A stretch of DNA of 64,000 nt, from contig JBBQFL010000023.1 in NCBI GenBank assembly GCA_038321965.1, positions 4,626 to 68,625 of the forward strand. Direction: 5' to 3'. The notes beneath the pieces were generated by a model. It was not told where the DNA came from. It saw only the letters and a list, made by a program, of their open reading frames with translations, and searched no databases. This document shows, in pieces, positions 36,116 through 45,083 of the stretch. Position 1 is the first letter of the stretch. Each line of letters starts with the position of its first letter. A program made the translations under genes and the position numbers. Source of the stretch: UKL13-2 sp038321965. GTDB lineage: Bacteria; Pseudomonadota; Gammaproteobacteria; Burkholderiales; Usitatibacteraceae.

Positions 36116-36175
36116 ATTCACCACAAAATTAGTTGAAAAATGTCACCGTATCTACGGTGTCAAACAGGCGTGCGA

Positions 36176-37414
36176 CTAGACGATCTCAATTTCCGGAAAC
36201 GGGAAAATGAATTTTCCACCCGCCGCGAGGTAATCTTTTTCGCGACGCAAGATGCCATCCTTGAAGTGCCACGGCAGCACGAGGAAATAGTCAGGCTTCA
36301 TCGCCTTGGCTTCCGCTTCCGAAATGATCGGAATGTGGCTTCCTGGCGTAACCTTGCCAAATTTCTCCTGATTGACCTCGGCGATGGCCGGAATGTCTGT
36401 TGCGTTCAGGCCGCAAAACTGCAGGACGACATTACCCTTCGTTGACGCGCCGTAGCCGAGGATTTTCTTGCCATCTGCATTCAAGGCGCGAATAAGTCGG
36501 GTCAAGTCGTCACGGTGGCGAAACACACGTTCCTCGAATTCCCGGTAGGGACGTGGCGTACTCAGTCCCATGCGATCTTCTTGCTCGAGAAGCCAATCAA
36601 TTACTGCGTGATTCGTGCGAATGGTCTTGTTTGTCGCTTTGGCAGCTGTGACCGCAAAACTTCCCCCGTTTACGGCATTCATGACGACATCGACCAGGCG
36701 AAGTCCGGATTTTTCGAGAATCGTCTTAACGACCGCGAGCGAGTAATACTCAAGATGTTCGTGACAAATAGTGTCATACGAGTTCATGCGCAGCATTGAA
36801 GGCATGTAACTCTGTTCAAAGTGCCAAATACCATCATCGGCCAAGGATGACTCTATTTGTTGCGCAAAGGCAATTGGTGAGTCAAGGTCATAAAACATGG
36901 CAATGGAAGTGACGATTTTTGCTGGTTTGCTTCCAGTGGACCGGAAGGCCTCAGCAGAAAAAAAATCCGGTACAAGCTCGATCTCCGGCGGATAGTATTG
37001 GGCAAATTTTTTGCCCGTCGGATCTATACCAATTCGCCGTATGCCATCAACTGTATAGGCCTTTAACGTTGTCGCGTCGTTGCTGCCAATGTCTACCACG
37101 ACATCACCGTGTCTCAGTCCTGTCAGCCGTTCCAAATAGGCGACCTTGTCGGTAAGGTGATTCACCATCGATTGGTTTAGACCTGATCGATAGCCATAAT
37201 TGTCACCATACATTTCCGACGCTTCGTACGAGTGTTTAAGTTGTAGTAAGCCGCTGCCGGGACACCAAACCAGCTCGAGCGGCCCAACTGTTACCTTCTC
37301 ACTGGCATCCTGCGGGAAGACGCCTGTCAGGGACTGATGCCCCAGGTTCAGGACCGATACGAGATGTGTACTGTCCGCAACACGGCAGCGCGACAATTCC
37401 TTATATGAACTCAT
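36176..37414 (-). CDS. Sugar C-methyltransferase-like SAM enzyme
   Basis: 412 aa of the three-part NDP-sugar C-methyltransferase family (TylC3-like). An N-terminal zinc-binding-like segment is followed by a SAM domain (VVVDIGSNDATTLKAY, GIDPTGK) and a C-terminal domain (GKKILGYGASTKGNVVLQFCG, PDYFLVLPWHFKDGI). HFEQSYMPSMLRMNSYDTICHEHLEYYSL holds the conserved His/Glu/Tyr catalytic region. The N-terminal metal site looks eroded: CRVA and CPGSG stand where CxxC pairs are usual. Good ribosome site (AGGGGTAATTA). Its place in the operon with gmd/rmd suggests C- or O-methylation of a deoxyhexose. Confidence 0.85.
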   Translation of the reverse strand: MSSYKELSRCRVADSTHLVSVLNLGHQSLTGVFPQDASEKVTVGPLELVWCPGSGLLQLKHSYEASEMYGDNYGYRSGLNQSMVNHLTDKVAYLERLTGLRHGDVVVDIGSNDATTLKAYTVDGIRRIGIDPTGKKFAQYYPPEIELVPDFFSAEAFRSTGSKPAKIVTSIAMFYDLDSPIAFAQQIESSLADDGIWHFEQSYMPSMLRMNSYDTICHEHLEYYSLAVVKTILEKSGLRLVDVVMNAVNGGSFAVTAAKATNKTIRTNHAVIDWLLEQEDRMGLSTPRPYREFEERVFRHRDDLTRLIRALNADGKKILGYGASTKGNVVLQFCGLNATDIPAIAEVNQEKFGKVTPGSHIPIISEAEAKAMKPDYFLVLPWHFKDGILRREKDYLAAGGKFIFPFPEIEIV

Positions 37415-37423
37415 TAATTACCC

Positions 37424-40400
37424 CTAAGCCATCCATACTTCATCCAACACCACCTTCAGTAGCGATGATGCACTCTCTTCCCACGTTAATCGTGGCATCT
37501 GTTTTGTATCTGGCAAGTGGCCTGCTTTACATTTTTCCCACCAAGAGGCCAATTCTTGTGCGAGTAAGTTTGACTCACCTAGCTCAACATACGTGGCGAA
37601 CTCGCCTGCAAGCTCCTTGAACACTGGAATGTTCGAACAAACGATTGGCACGCCGTGATGCGCCGCTTCCACCAAGGGGAGACCAAATCCCTCTCCTTTG
37701 GATAACAAAAGTAGTCCTTTGGCGTTAGCGTATAGCGTCGAAACATCACCGTCTGCCGTTTTTTCCAATAGAAATAGCCTTTTCCCAGCAAGAGGGTGCG
37801 TTCTAAGCCTCGCCATCAGCTCCTCGACTAACCACCCCGCCTTTCCGACAATGCAAAGGTTAAGTTCGTTTCCGTCAGCCCACAAATGCTCCATGGCGTC
37901 AAGCGCGAGGCCATGAGACTTCCTCGGCTCAATCGTCCCAACGATGAGCAGGTAAGGCTTTGTCAGGATTGGTTCGAGGAGATGCCCTCCTGTTTCAACC
38001 CGCGTCGACGATGCGAAATCTGCCCCAAGATGCCAGTAACCGACTCGGGGTAAGCTTCGTGGCTCCGCGACGGTTTGACGACCCATATATTTCACAACTT
38101 CGTCGGCAGTAGCGCGAGAAATACAAACCAGGCCATCGCTATTTTGAATAGCAGCATTTAGCCATCCTTCAAACCCCTCGTTCCCGCCTGGCAAGAAATT
38201 TCCTGCCGGCAAAATGATTGGCAACAGATCGTACACCACGCTGTATACAGGAACGTGTACATCACGGGCTCGTACAAAAATTGGATAAAACTCAGTGTAG
38301 CGCGCCCAAGAAGAGTCGAGCATTAGCAGCACGTCGCCTGGCCGGATCATCACCGGTTTTCGTTCTGCACCCATCGCCAGCGTTTCACGTCCAACCAAGA
38401 GGCCTTGCCTATGGAGCCATTCGGACGCCTCGACTATTTCCCCATCAACCAATTCCACGGCTGAAGGCTCAAATCCAGCTCGGGTCGAACAGTAAAAGGC
38501 GTGCACAATCTCCTTTACCACTCGCTGTATGCCCGTATTGTGGTCGAATTGAGCGATAAAACTCACATCGATAATCAATTTTCTTCGCGAAAATGTAGGC
38601 GTAGCGGCCGATTCTATCCAGTCGACCGCGAGATCGGTGACGATTGAAGGATCTGGACACCGTGCTACCAAAGGTGCCAAGTCGGCAACCAAATTGTCCG
38701 GTTTCGCCAGTCTTGCGCGTTCTCCGAACTCCTCTATGGCTGCGGCATACATGGACGCACATAAACCAGGATCGTGATTAGCCTTTACATACGCGATACC
38801 CTCCCCTGCCAGCGTCCGCCGTGCCTGAGGATTCTGGATTAGACCGAGTAGTTTGTCCGCAATTTCCGAAGTAGTCGGGTCTGGACTTAGCTTGCTGACA
38901 ATGTGGTCGGGGTAATCCCGGTAGCTCGCTTCATTATTTACGATGACCGGCAATCCATGCGCCAGACAATCCAAGACCCCTTTGGGAGTTCCCCCGCGAC
39001 TTTTTGTCCGCAATTGCACCGCAATATCAGCTATGCGCAGATACTTTTCATAGTCTTCATCAGACAAGAATCGAGTAATCTGGATTCGATCACCCAGATT
39101 TGCACTCACAATCGCCTGATTAAGCCTTGCGCCGAAATCGTCCTTGGCAAGTTCCCCGGCAAAAACGAGCCTCACGCGTTCATCTGTTTTTAATGCAGAC
39201 GACAGGAAAGCTTCGAGTAACCGGTCACCCCACTTAGTCCAGGCGATGTGTCCAAACGTAGCGATGACAATGTCATTGAGACCAAAACCGAATGCCTTCC
39301 GTTCACTCAATCGTCGTTCATCGCTCCACGCTTGAGGCACAGGAATCATCTGGGGAATAATGCGATACGGTGCCTGCCAGCCTTCTGGGTAATTTGCGTT
39401 CGCGAGCTCCAGATTGTATGGCGAATGCGAAATTACGCCGGTTGCGAGGTCCATCACACGCTTTGTGCATGGCAATTCCACCATCGTCGCGCCGTTAGGC
39501 TCGGGGTGTGCTTGAATCGGGGCAAAGTAGCGCCGCGCCCTCGGCCCGTGTGCCTCTAACATCGCCATAGGATAACTGCCCGAGTCACCCAATTGGAAAT
39601 CCATATAGCCAATCGTTCCGCTCAAGTACGCGTCGTGGAGTACTACGACGCCGGGGAACCTTTCAAGGAATTGCAGCATGTAAATATGAAACTCAGAATT
39701 GCCGAACTCATACAGGATCGCGTCATAATTGTTCGCAACCCGCGCAAATCGTTTGGCATCATGGACCGCATATGAAGATGTAAGTGCTTCATCGTTTACA
39801 GCATAGCCATCGACATAAAGGTCGATTTCGAAGTGTGTTGCGAGGTAAGGTAGAAATTTGGCATTGTAGTTCGCAACACCTGATCTCGCCGGTGGTAATG
39901 GCGACAGCACTGCGAGCCGCTTTTTTGGGAGCCAGCCGCTTACAGCGCACTGCACTCCGGCTGCCTGCGCGCGGTCCATTGCGTCCTCAAACGCATCTGT
40001 TGCCAATTTCGCAGTACGCGCCCACGTGAAATTTTTAGCGCGCTCCAAACCTTCTTTGCGCAGGTTCTGGGAATGCTTGGGGTCGATCAAGACCTTTGAG
40101 ATCGCTGCCGCGATCGAACTAGACGAACTGGCATCGAACATCGCTTCGGTACGCGCGATGATTTCACGAATACTTGAGTTATTTCCACCGATGGCAGGAG
40201 CACCGCAAGCCATTGCCTCCAAAACCGGTAATCCCAAACCTTCGTAAAGGGACGGAAAAATAAAGACATCGCAACATTGATAAAACGCCACAAGGTCGGC
40301 TTCTGGTACGTATCCCGTAATCAATATGTCAGATTCAGAAAGCCCTGCCTTGCGTGCCGCCTCAAGATACATCCTCTTACGGTGATCTTCGATTATGCAA

Positions 40401-41203
40401 ACGATGACTAATTGACATCCTTTGCGCACATCGGCCGACACTGCCGCGTAGCCTTGAATTGCTCCATTGATATTTTTACGATGGTCATCCCCACCCGTGT
40501 ACAAGACAAATTTCTCATTCAGGTGATACTTGCTCTTTAAGTCCGCATAAAGCGCGTTCCGGTCGTTGGGCGGGGTGAAGTGACCTGAAATGCCGCCGTG
40601 AATTGTTACTATTCGTCGAGGCTCTATGTCTAACAGGTTGATTGCATCCTGCCTCGATGACTCAGAAATTGCCAAAAGCAAATCCGCTTGTCGAAGCCAG
40701 GCGACACGTGACAGATACCACTTGCGAAATTCATCGTTCTGAAAATAATGCTCCGGGTAAATCATGGGAATCAGGTCGTATAGCGTGGCGGAAAGGATCT
40801 GCCCTCTCCCCTTTCTACATGGTGCCGGCAGTCCGACTCGCTCGCCGAAGCCTTCGAATACGTGCGACACATGGGTGACATCTGCCTTCAATGGGGCAAG
40901 CCGGGCCGCCATAGCGAGTCCATCGAGCTTGTCCTCTGTGCCCCCAGCGTACTGGCGTGTCGCACCCCAGGGTGGCAAGGGAGGCAAGCGTATTACTTTG
41001 TCCTGCGAGATCCCGTTGAAGGCAACCTCGAAAGGAAGTGCCCCAGAAACAGCGGCATGAATGTTAAACCCGCAATCCGACAAAACTACAGCGTCAAACA
41101 ACGCTTTAGAGTAGCGACCGACACCACGCGTTGCCGAACCTCCCGTCTGACAAGCTTGCAGATCAAATACCACTCGCGCAGTTCTATTGACATTGAAGCT
41201 CAT
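37424..41203 (-). CDS. Three-module GT4 glycosyltransferase
   Basis: 1259 aa made of three GT-B units. Module 1 (about 1-425): FDLQACQTGGSATRGVGRYS ... YTGGDDHRKNINGAIQGYA ... FIFPSLYEGLGLPVLEAM. Module 2 (about 430-850): LAVLSPLPPARSGVANYNAKFLP ... TFGHIAWTKWGDRLLEAF ... SRGGTPKGVLDCLAHGLP. Module 3 (about 880-1259): IDVSFIAQFDHNTGIQRVVKEI ... IVGTIEPRKSHGLALDAM ... LLSKGEGFGLPLVEAAHH. The ATG at 41203 overlaps the TGA of the upstream FkbM gene by 4 bp; earlier in-frame codons to 41224 are ignored. Three linked transferase activities could build a trisaccharide repeat, by analogy with multi-domain mannosyl/rhamnosyl polymerases. No membrane segments; a cytoplasmic complex with the FkbM protein is inferred from coupling. 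Confidence 0.92.
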   Translation of the reverse strand: MSFNVNRTARVVFDLQACQTGGSATRGVGRYSKALFDAVVLSDCGFNIHAAVSGALPFEVAFNGISQDKVIRLPPLPPWGATRQYAGGTEDKLDGLAMAARLAPLKADVTHVSHVFEGFGERVGLPAPCRKGRGQILSATLYDLIPMIYPEHYFQNDEFRKWYLSRVAWLRQADLLLAISESSRQDAINLLDIEPRRIVTIHGGISGHFTPPNDRNALYADLKSKYHLNEKFVLYTGGDDHRKNINGAIQGYAAVSADVRKGCQLVIVCIIEDHRKRMYLEAARKAGLSESDILITGYVPEADLVAFYQCCDVFIFPSLYEGLGLPVLEAMACGAPAIGGNNSSIREIIARTEAMFDASSSSSIAAAISKVLIDPKHSQNLRKEGLERAKNFTWARTAKLATDAFEDAMDRAQAAGVQCAVSGWLPKKRLAVLSPLPPARSGVANYNAKFLPYLATHFEIDLYVDGYAVNDEALTSSYAVHDAKRFARVANNYDAILYEFGNSEFHIYMLQFLERFPGVVVLHDAYLSGTIGYMDFQLGDSGSYPMAMLEAHGPRARRYFAPIQAHPEPNGATMVELPCTKRVMDLATGVISHSPYNLELANANYPEGWQAPYRIIPQMIPVPQAWSDERRLSERKAFGFGLNDIVIATFGHIAWTKWGDRLLEAFLSSALKTDERVRLVFAGELAKDDFGARLNQAIVSANLGDRIQITRFLSDEDYEKYLRIADIAVQLRTKSRGGTPKGVLDCLAHGLPVIVNNEASYRDYPDHIVSKLSPDPTTSEIADKLLGLIQNPQARRTLAGEGIAYVKANHDPGLCASMYAAAIEEFGERARLAKPDNLVADLAPLVARCPDPSIVTDLAVDWIESAATPTFSRRKLIIDVSFIAQFDHNTGIQRVVKEIVHAFYCSTRAGFEPSAVELVDGEIVEASEWLHRQGLLVGRETLAMGAERKPVMIRPGDVLLMLDSSWARYTEFYPIFVRARDVHVPVYSVVYDLLPIILPAGNFLPGGNEGFEGWLNAAIQNSDGLVCISRATADEVVKYMGRQTVAEPRSLPRVGYWHLGADFASSTRVETGGHLLEPILTKPYLLIVGTIEPRKSHGLALDAMEHLWADGNELNLCIVGKAGWLVEELMARLRTHPLAGKRLFLLEKTADGDVSTLYANAKGLLLLSKGEGFGLPLVEAAHHGVPIVCSNIPVFKELAGEFATYVELGESNLLAQELASWWEKCKAGHLPDTKQMPRLTWEESASSLLKVVLDEVWMA

Positions 41204-44200
41204 CGTCTTGCTCCGGACTTCCAAGCAAGAGTCTGATGGACCAACTGGTCTCGCAACGAAGATTGCTTTAACGCAACTGCTTGCTGTGGCGTTTCATTTA
41301 TTGAAAGCTCAATGTTGTCGAGCATTTTGGACGTTTGGTTCGCAAGCTCGCGAAACTGCTCCTTAAGGGAATCGATTTCTAGATCCACCTGCGCGAAACG
41401 CTGCGAAGCGGTCTCGAGTGCCAGTGCATTTTCAAATTCCAACGCATGGAATTTACGGGGTATAGCATCATGCTTTTGATTGTCACCAGAAAATATCCGC
41501 GCAACTGCGTCGAGGAAAGGGGTTCTCGCCGACTTAGGTTGGCGAATAGCGAGCTCAATTTGATTCAGGAACGACGCTCTGTTTGCTGCTTCGGGGGACG
41601 CTTGAATTGCCGCGAGCAACTGTATTCGCGACACGCCTGCATCAAGATGACCCGCATAAGTTCCAAACGCTTTGGGGTCCGGCATTCTCCCCAGCAAAAG
41701 TGCGAAAGCACGGCACAAAAAATCCTGAACCGGACAGTCGAAAAGATCTTCCATTTCCGTGCTGGTACTCACTTGCGGCACATCGTTGTTTTTCGACAAT
41801 CCTTCGATGCTTTCTGACGTGGATTCCTGAGCCACTATATGTGCATGAATCGCATCCCGAATTTTCTGGATTTTAGCGTTCAATAACTGCGCTTCTTCCG
41901 ACAACCAAAGTTGCTCCAGGATTTCCGTTTTCGTAGCGCCCTTGAGTAACTGCGCGACACAGTTTTCCATGCCGCCAGCGTCCGGCTCTCTTCCCAATAA
42001 AGACAAGTAAGCGGCTCGCACAAACGTCCGTCCTTGTAGGTCGAGAAGTTCTTCGATTGTTGTCACGACCGCTTTCGCATTTGTCACCATTGCGAGTTGT
42101 GCATCGATTTGGGGAAGGTTCGCGACGCAGACTTCCCCCTCGGGCGACAATCGTAACTGCGCAAGTACATACAGTCTTGAACACCCGTCACGCAATCGTT
42201 CAAGACAATGCGCTTTGCCGCCGGGGTCGGCGCTCCGGCCAAGAACTAACTCGTACGCGCTTTGTACGAACTCTAGATCATCAATAGACTGTATGCCTCG
42301 GCCGACAGGCCGACTTGCGACGGCCCCAGGATCGCCAGTGTTTGGAGTGGGTTGCATGTTGTTTTCAATGAAAATTGGAGGGGATGGCAATTGAGGAGAC
42401 GCTGCAATCAAATCCGTGTTGTGAGGAAACTGCGAAGGGGCGGCAATCACATCAATTGATGCGACTGTATCCTCAGTCTTGGCGGAACCGAGGAGGGACG
42501 CGATCTTCCGTGCTGGTGCGGTGATGCGCCATGATAGGGACGACCGCATTGCATTCGCTTCCACTCGCAGCCGTTCGAGGCTCTGATAACACACTGCTAA
42601 TTGCTGGCGATAATTATCAAGTTCAACTTGCGCCTGCGTTTGGGCGTTCAGCTCACGCATTTGCGTTTCTGAGCGCAGGAAACGCAGCTCCTCGGCATGT
42701 GCCTCTGACTGCATCGACAAACGTTGATGATGCTCCGCATTCAGCTTATTGACGGATTCGGATAACTGCTGCCTTTCGCTTTCGGCCTCTCGCTGCACAG
42801 CTTGAAGTTGCCGCGCGGATTCCTGCTGGGCTGCTGCTAAAGAATCACGGAATTCTTTTTGTTGCGCGACAAGCCTGGCACCTGCTTCGCTCTCATGCTC
42901 GGCAAGCGCCTGTGCATACTTCAGCGCTTCACGGTGCATAACTTGTAGTACGCCGGCGATTTCGTCTTTTGCGCTTACGAGCAAACTGTTCGTTCGAGTA
43001 AGTTCCGCTTGAAATGCCGAACTCTCGCTACTTCGAGTCTGCTCAAGAGCGGCTACTTGTGCGGAAAATTCCTGCTCCCTCGCAGCAAGATAGTGGGCTG
43101 ACTTGAGGGCATCTTGGCGCGCAACCTGAAGCTGCCCAGCAAAATCGTCCCACGCAGTGGATAGCAGCGTGCTTGCTCGCGCGATCTCAGCCCGCAATGC
43201 CGAAATTTCGTTGCTGTGAATCTGCTCGCGCGCGGCAACGTCCACTGAAAATTCCCGTTCCCTTCCAGCCAGATAATGTGCAGACCTGAGTGCATCCTGA
43301 TGAGCGTTGTGAAGCAAGTCGGAAAACTCATCTTTTGCAGCCACTAGCGACGAAGCCCCGCGAAGCACCTCAGTTTGCAGCGATGAAATTTCCGTGCGAT
43401 GCGCTTGTTCGCGTTGGTTCCATTCGGCCATTTCAGCGTCAAACCGTGCCTGGTGTGCGCGCTCGAGCTCGATATGCGCGGCCTCGCGCGCCTTCAGTGT
43501 GTGAGTAAGATCCGCAATTTCAGTAGTGGCATGCGCCATTTGCACACCAATTGCAGCCATTTCAGCATTGTGACGATTATTTATTTCAAGATGGAACACT
43601 GCGCTAGCCGTCCCACTTAACCAGAAACCGTCAAACACATTTGGCGGCGCGCAAAACGCGTGCTTTAGCTCGGCCTTGTCCCTCGAGACGTAATAACGGT
43701 TCAAGCCGTCAAAATATGCGTGCGTGTATCCCTTTTTCAGGAGCAAAGATTCCCACTGCTTGTGGGAGTCAATTTGCGACATTGGCAGGGTGCTCTCAAC
43801 TACCACGATCCACGGGCGCACTGCTGACTTACCCCAACTGGCAAGTGCACTCAGCTCGAAACCCTCGACATCGATTTTCAACCAGTGAATATCCCGCGCG
43901 CCACAGGACTTGAAAATGGAGGCGAGTCGGACGCAAGGCACGGTTATTTCTCGAATCTCAAAACCTTGCTCACGGTGTTGCTGGGCAATTTGTGGATCAC
44001 CGGTCGAAATACCGGTCTCGGGTATCTCGAAGAATGTGATCAAGCCTGTTTCATCGGCTACAGCGGCCTCAATCACCGTATCGCCGGGCCGCTGCGCACG
44101 CAGCATCTGCGCATAGTGCGGAGTGGGCTCAACGTGAACCCCCTTCCACCCGTGCTCATGGAACGCAAGGCTCACCGAATCGATTACCGGATCCTGCGCG

Positions 44201-44295
44201 CCCAGATCAATATAAAAGCCGTTTTCAACGTGCTTGAGCGCACGCCACAACATGACATCTTCGAAATTCTGGGCGTACGAAATAATGGAGGACAT
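41200..44295 (-). CDS. FkbM methyltransferase fused to a long coiled coil and three DUF4214 domains
   Basis: 1031 aa, no signal peptide. Residues 1 to about 225 are an FkbM-type SAM methyltransferase: SYAQNFEDVMLWRAL, GFYIDLGAQDPVIDSVS, VHVEPTPHYAQML, IHWLKIDVEGFELSAL. About 230-600 is heptad-rich coiled coil, including two tandem 61-residue repeats starting DALRSAHYLAGREREF and DALKSAHYLAAREQEF. A proline-rich linker follows. Three DUF4214 units then span about 665-905: FVQSAYELVLGRSADPGG, FVRAAYLSLLGREPDAGG, FLCRAFALLLGRMPDPKA. The tail has a second short coiled coil. First gene of the operon and overlapping the three-module glycosyltransferase. It would methylate a glycan hydroxyl; the coiled coil suggests spacing or oligomerisation. 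Confidence 0.9.
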   Translation of the reverse strand: MSSIISYAQNFEDVMLWRALKHVENGFYIDLGAQDPVIDSVSLAFHEHGWKGVHVEPTPHYAQMLRAQRPGDTVIEAAVADETGLITFFEIPETGISTGDPQIAQQHREQGFEIREITVPCVRLASIFKSCGARDIHWLKIDVEGFELSALASWGKSAVRPWIVVVESTLPMSQIDSHKQWESLLLKKGYTHAYFDGLNRYYVSRDKAELKHAFCAPPNVFDGFWLSGTASAVFHLEINNRHNAEMAAIGVQMAHATTEIADLTHTLKAREAAHIELERAHQARFDAEMAEWNQREQAHRTEISSLQTEVLRGASSLVAAKDEFSDLLHNAHQDALRSAHYLAGREREFSVDVAAREQIHSNEISALRAEIARASTLLSTAWDDFAGQLQVARQDALKSAHYLAAREQEFSAQVAALEQTRSSESSAFQAELTRTNSLLVSAKDEIAGVLQVMHREALKYAQALAEHESEAGARLVAQQKEFRDSLAAAQQESARQLQAVQREAESERQQLSESVNKLNAEHHQRLSMQSEAHAEELRFLRSETQMRELNAQTQAQVELDNYRQQLAVCYQSLERLRVEANAMRSSLSWRITAPARKIASLLGSAKTEDTVASIDVIAAPSQFPHNTDLIAASPQLPSPPIFIENNMQPTPNTGDPGAVASRPVGRGIQSIDDLEFVQSAYELVLGRSADPGGKAHCLERLRDGCSRLYVLAQLRLSPEGEVCVANLPQIDAQLAMVTNAKAVVTTIEELLDLQGRTFVRAAYLSLLGREPDAGGMENCVAQLLKGATKTEILEQLWLSEEAQLLNAKIQKIRDAIHAHIVAQESTSESIEGLSKNNDVPQVSTSTEMEDLFDCPVQDFLCRAFALLLGRMPDPKAFGTYAGHLDAGVSRIQLLAAIQASPEAANRASFLNQIELAIRQPKSARTPFLDAVARIFSGDNQKHDAIPRKFHALEFENALALETASQRFAQVDLEIDSLKEQFRELANQTSKMLDNIELSINETPQQAVALKQSSLRDQLVHQTLAWKSGARR

Positions 44296-45083
44296 GAATC
44301 GAAACCTATACGCATTTCTTCATATCACAAACGCTGTTAACGACACGACTGGCACGTCCCATGGCGTTGGCTAGGTGGCGCCGCCGCCGGACCAAAGTCT
44401 GATGTTGTTTAAGTTGGACCATTAAATGAAAAACTTTCGCATCTGAAACCCGCATTCGCGCTCACGACCAAGTCTGCGAGACAGCTGAGTAGAATCCATA
44501 CGCAGTGGTGACGGGTCGAAAAAGGAACTTCTAGCCCTGGCAGGTGGACGTTTTCATACACTAGTAAGCTGCCCACCTAAATTGAGCGTGTGATTATACA
44601 GTTGCCCGTGGCGAAAATTGCGGCCCGCTCAAAAGTTTGAGTCCGGCGTTTCAGTGGTCGTTCAGGTACAACTACCTGGCAGGCTAGAAATACACGTATT
44701 TAATAGGCGCCGTGTTGTCGCTGTCACAGAAATAACAAAATTAGACGAACTCATGGATTCCGACACTGTTGCGGACTGTTGGATGTTGGCTCGTCACGAA
44801 GCAAATGATGAGCGTGTGATGAAGCCGGCCGGGCGGACAAATTCCGCCGCCTCAGTGGCGACGACAGTGCCCCAGCCCGCTATAATTCCCTGCTTTTCAG
44901 GGTCCAAAGAAAAATGTCGCGTTGGATCTCTTTCTTTTCCCCCGATGCACATAGATCCGCTGCCAAACGGATCGACGGCATTGGCGTGTTGCTAGTAAAT
45001 AGGATTAACGAAAAGTGGTCTCTTGTACTCGTCAAACGTTGATAAAATGACCGGCAAAAGCGTCTCTTCACTATTTCGCGATA
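44296..45083. other. Long divergent intergenic region
   Basis: 788 bp between the leftward FkbM operon and the rightward GT17-GT2 gene. It contains a short hairpin (CAGGTACAACTACCTG, within 44665-44682), a strong TATAAT box at 44881-44886 without a good -35, and the small ORF annotated at 44914-45042. A 125-codon plus frame at 44618-44995 has no recognisable features and is not called. Confidence 0.45.
44914..45042 (+). CDS. Possible 42-aa small protein upstream of the GT17-GT2 gene
   Basis: An ATG at 44914 lies 28 bases after a TATAAT box and opens a 43-codon frame (MSRWISFFSPDAHRSAAKRI...) with balanced codon use and a basic C-terminus ending LVLVKR. I do not recognise a family. It ends 41 bp before the next gene, so it might be a leader peptide, or a remnant of another glycan gene like those at 46986 and 52196. 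Support is weak: no Shine-Dalgarno beyond AAAGAAAA. Confidence 0.25.
   Translation: MSRWISFFSPDAHRSAAKRIDGIGVLLVNRINEKWSLVLVKR

Noticed and set aside
44618..44995. A 125-codon frame in the long intergenic region
   Set aside because: No ribosome site, no recognisable motif, and it runs through the TATAAT box; the composition is not convincing.
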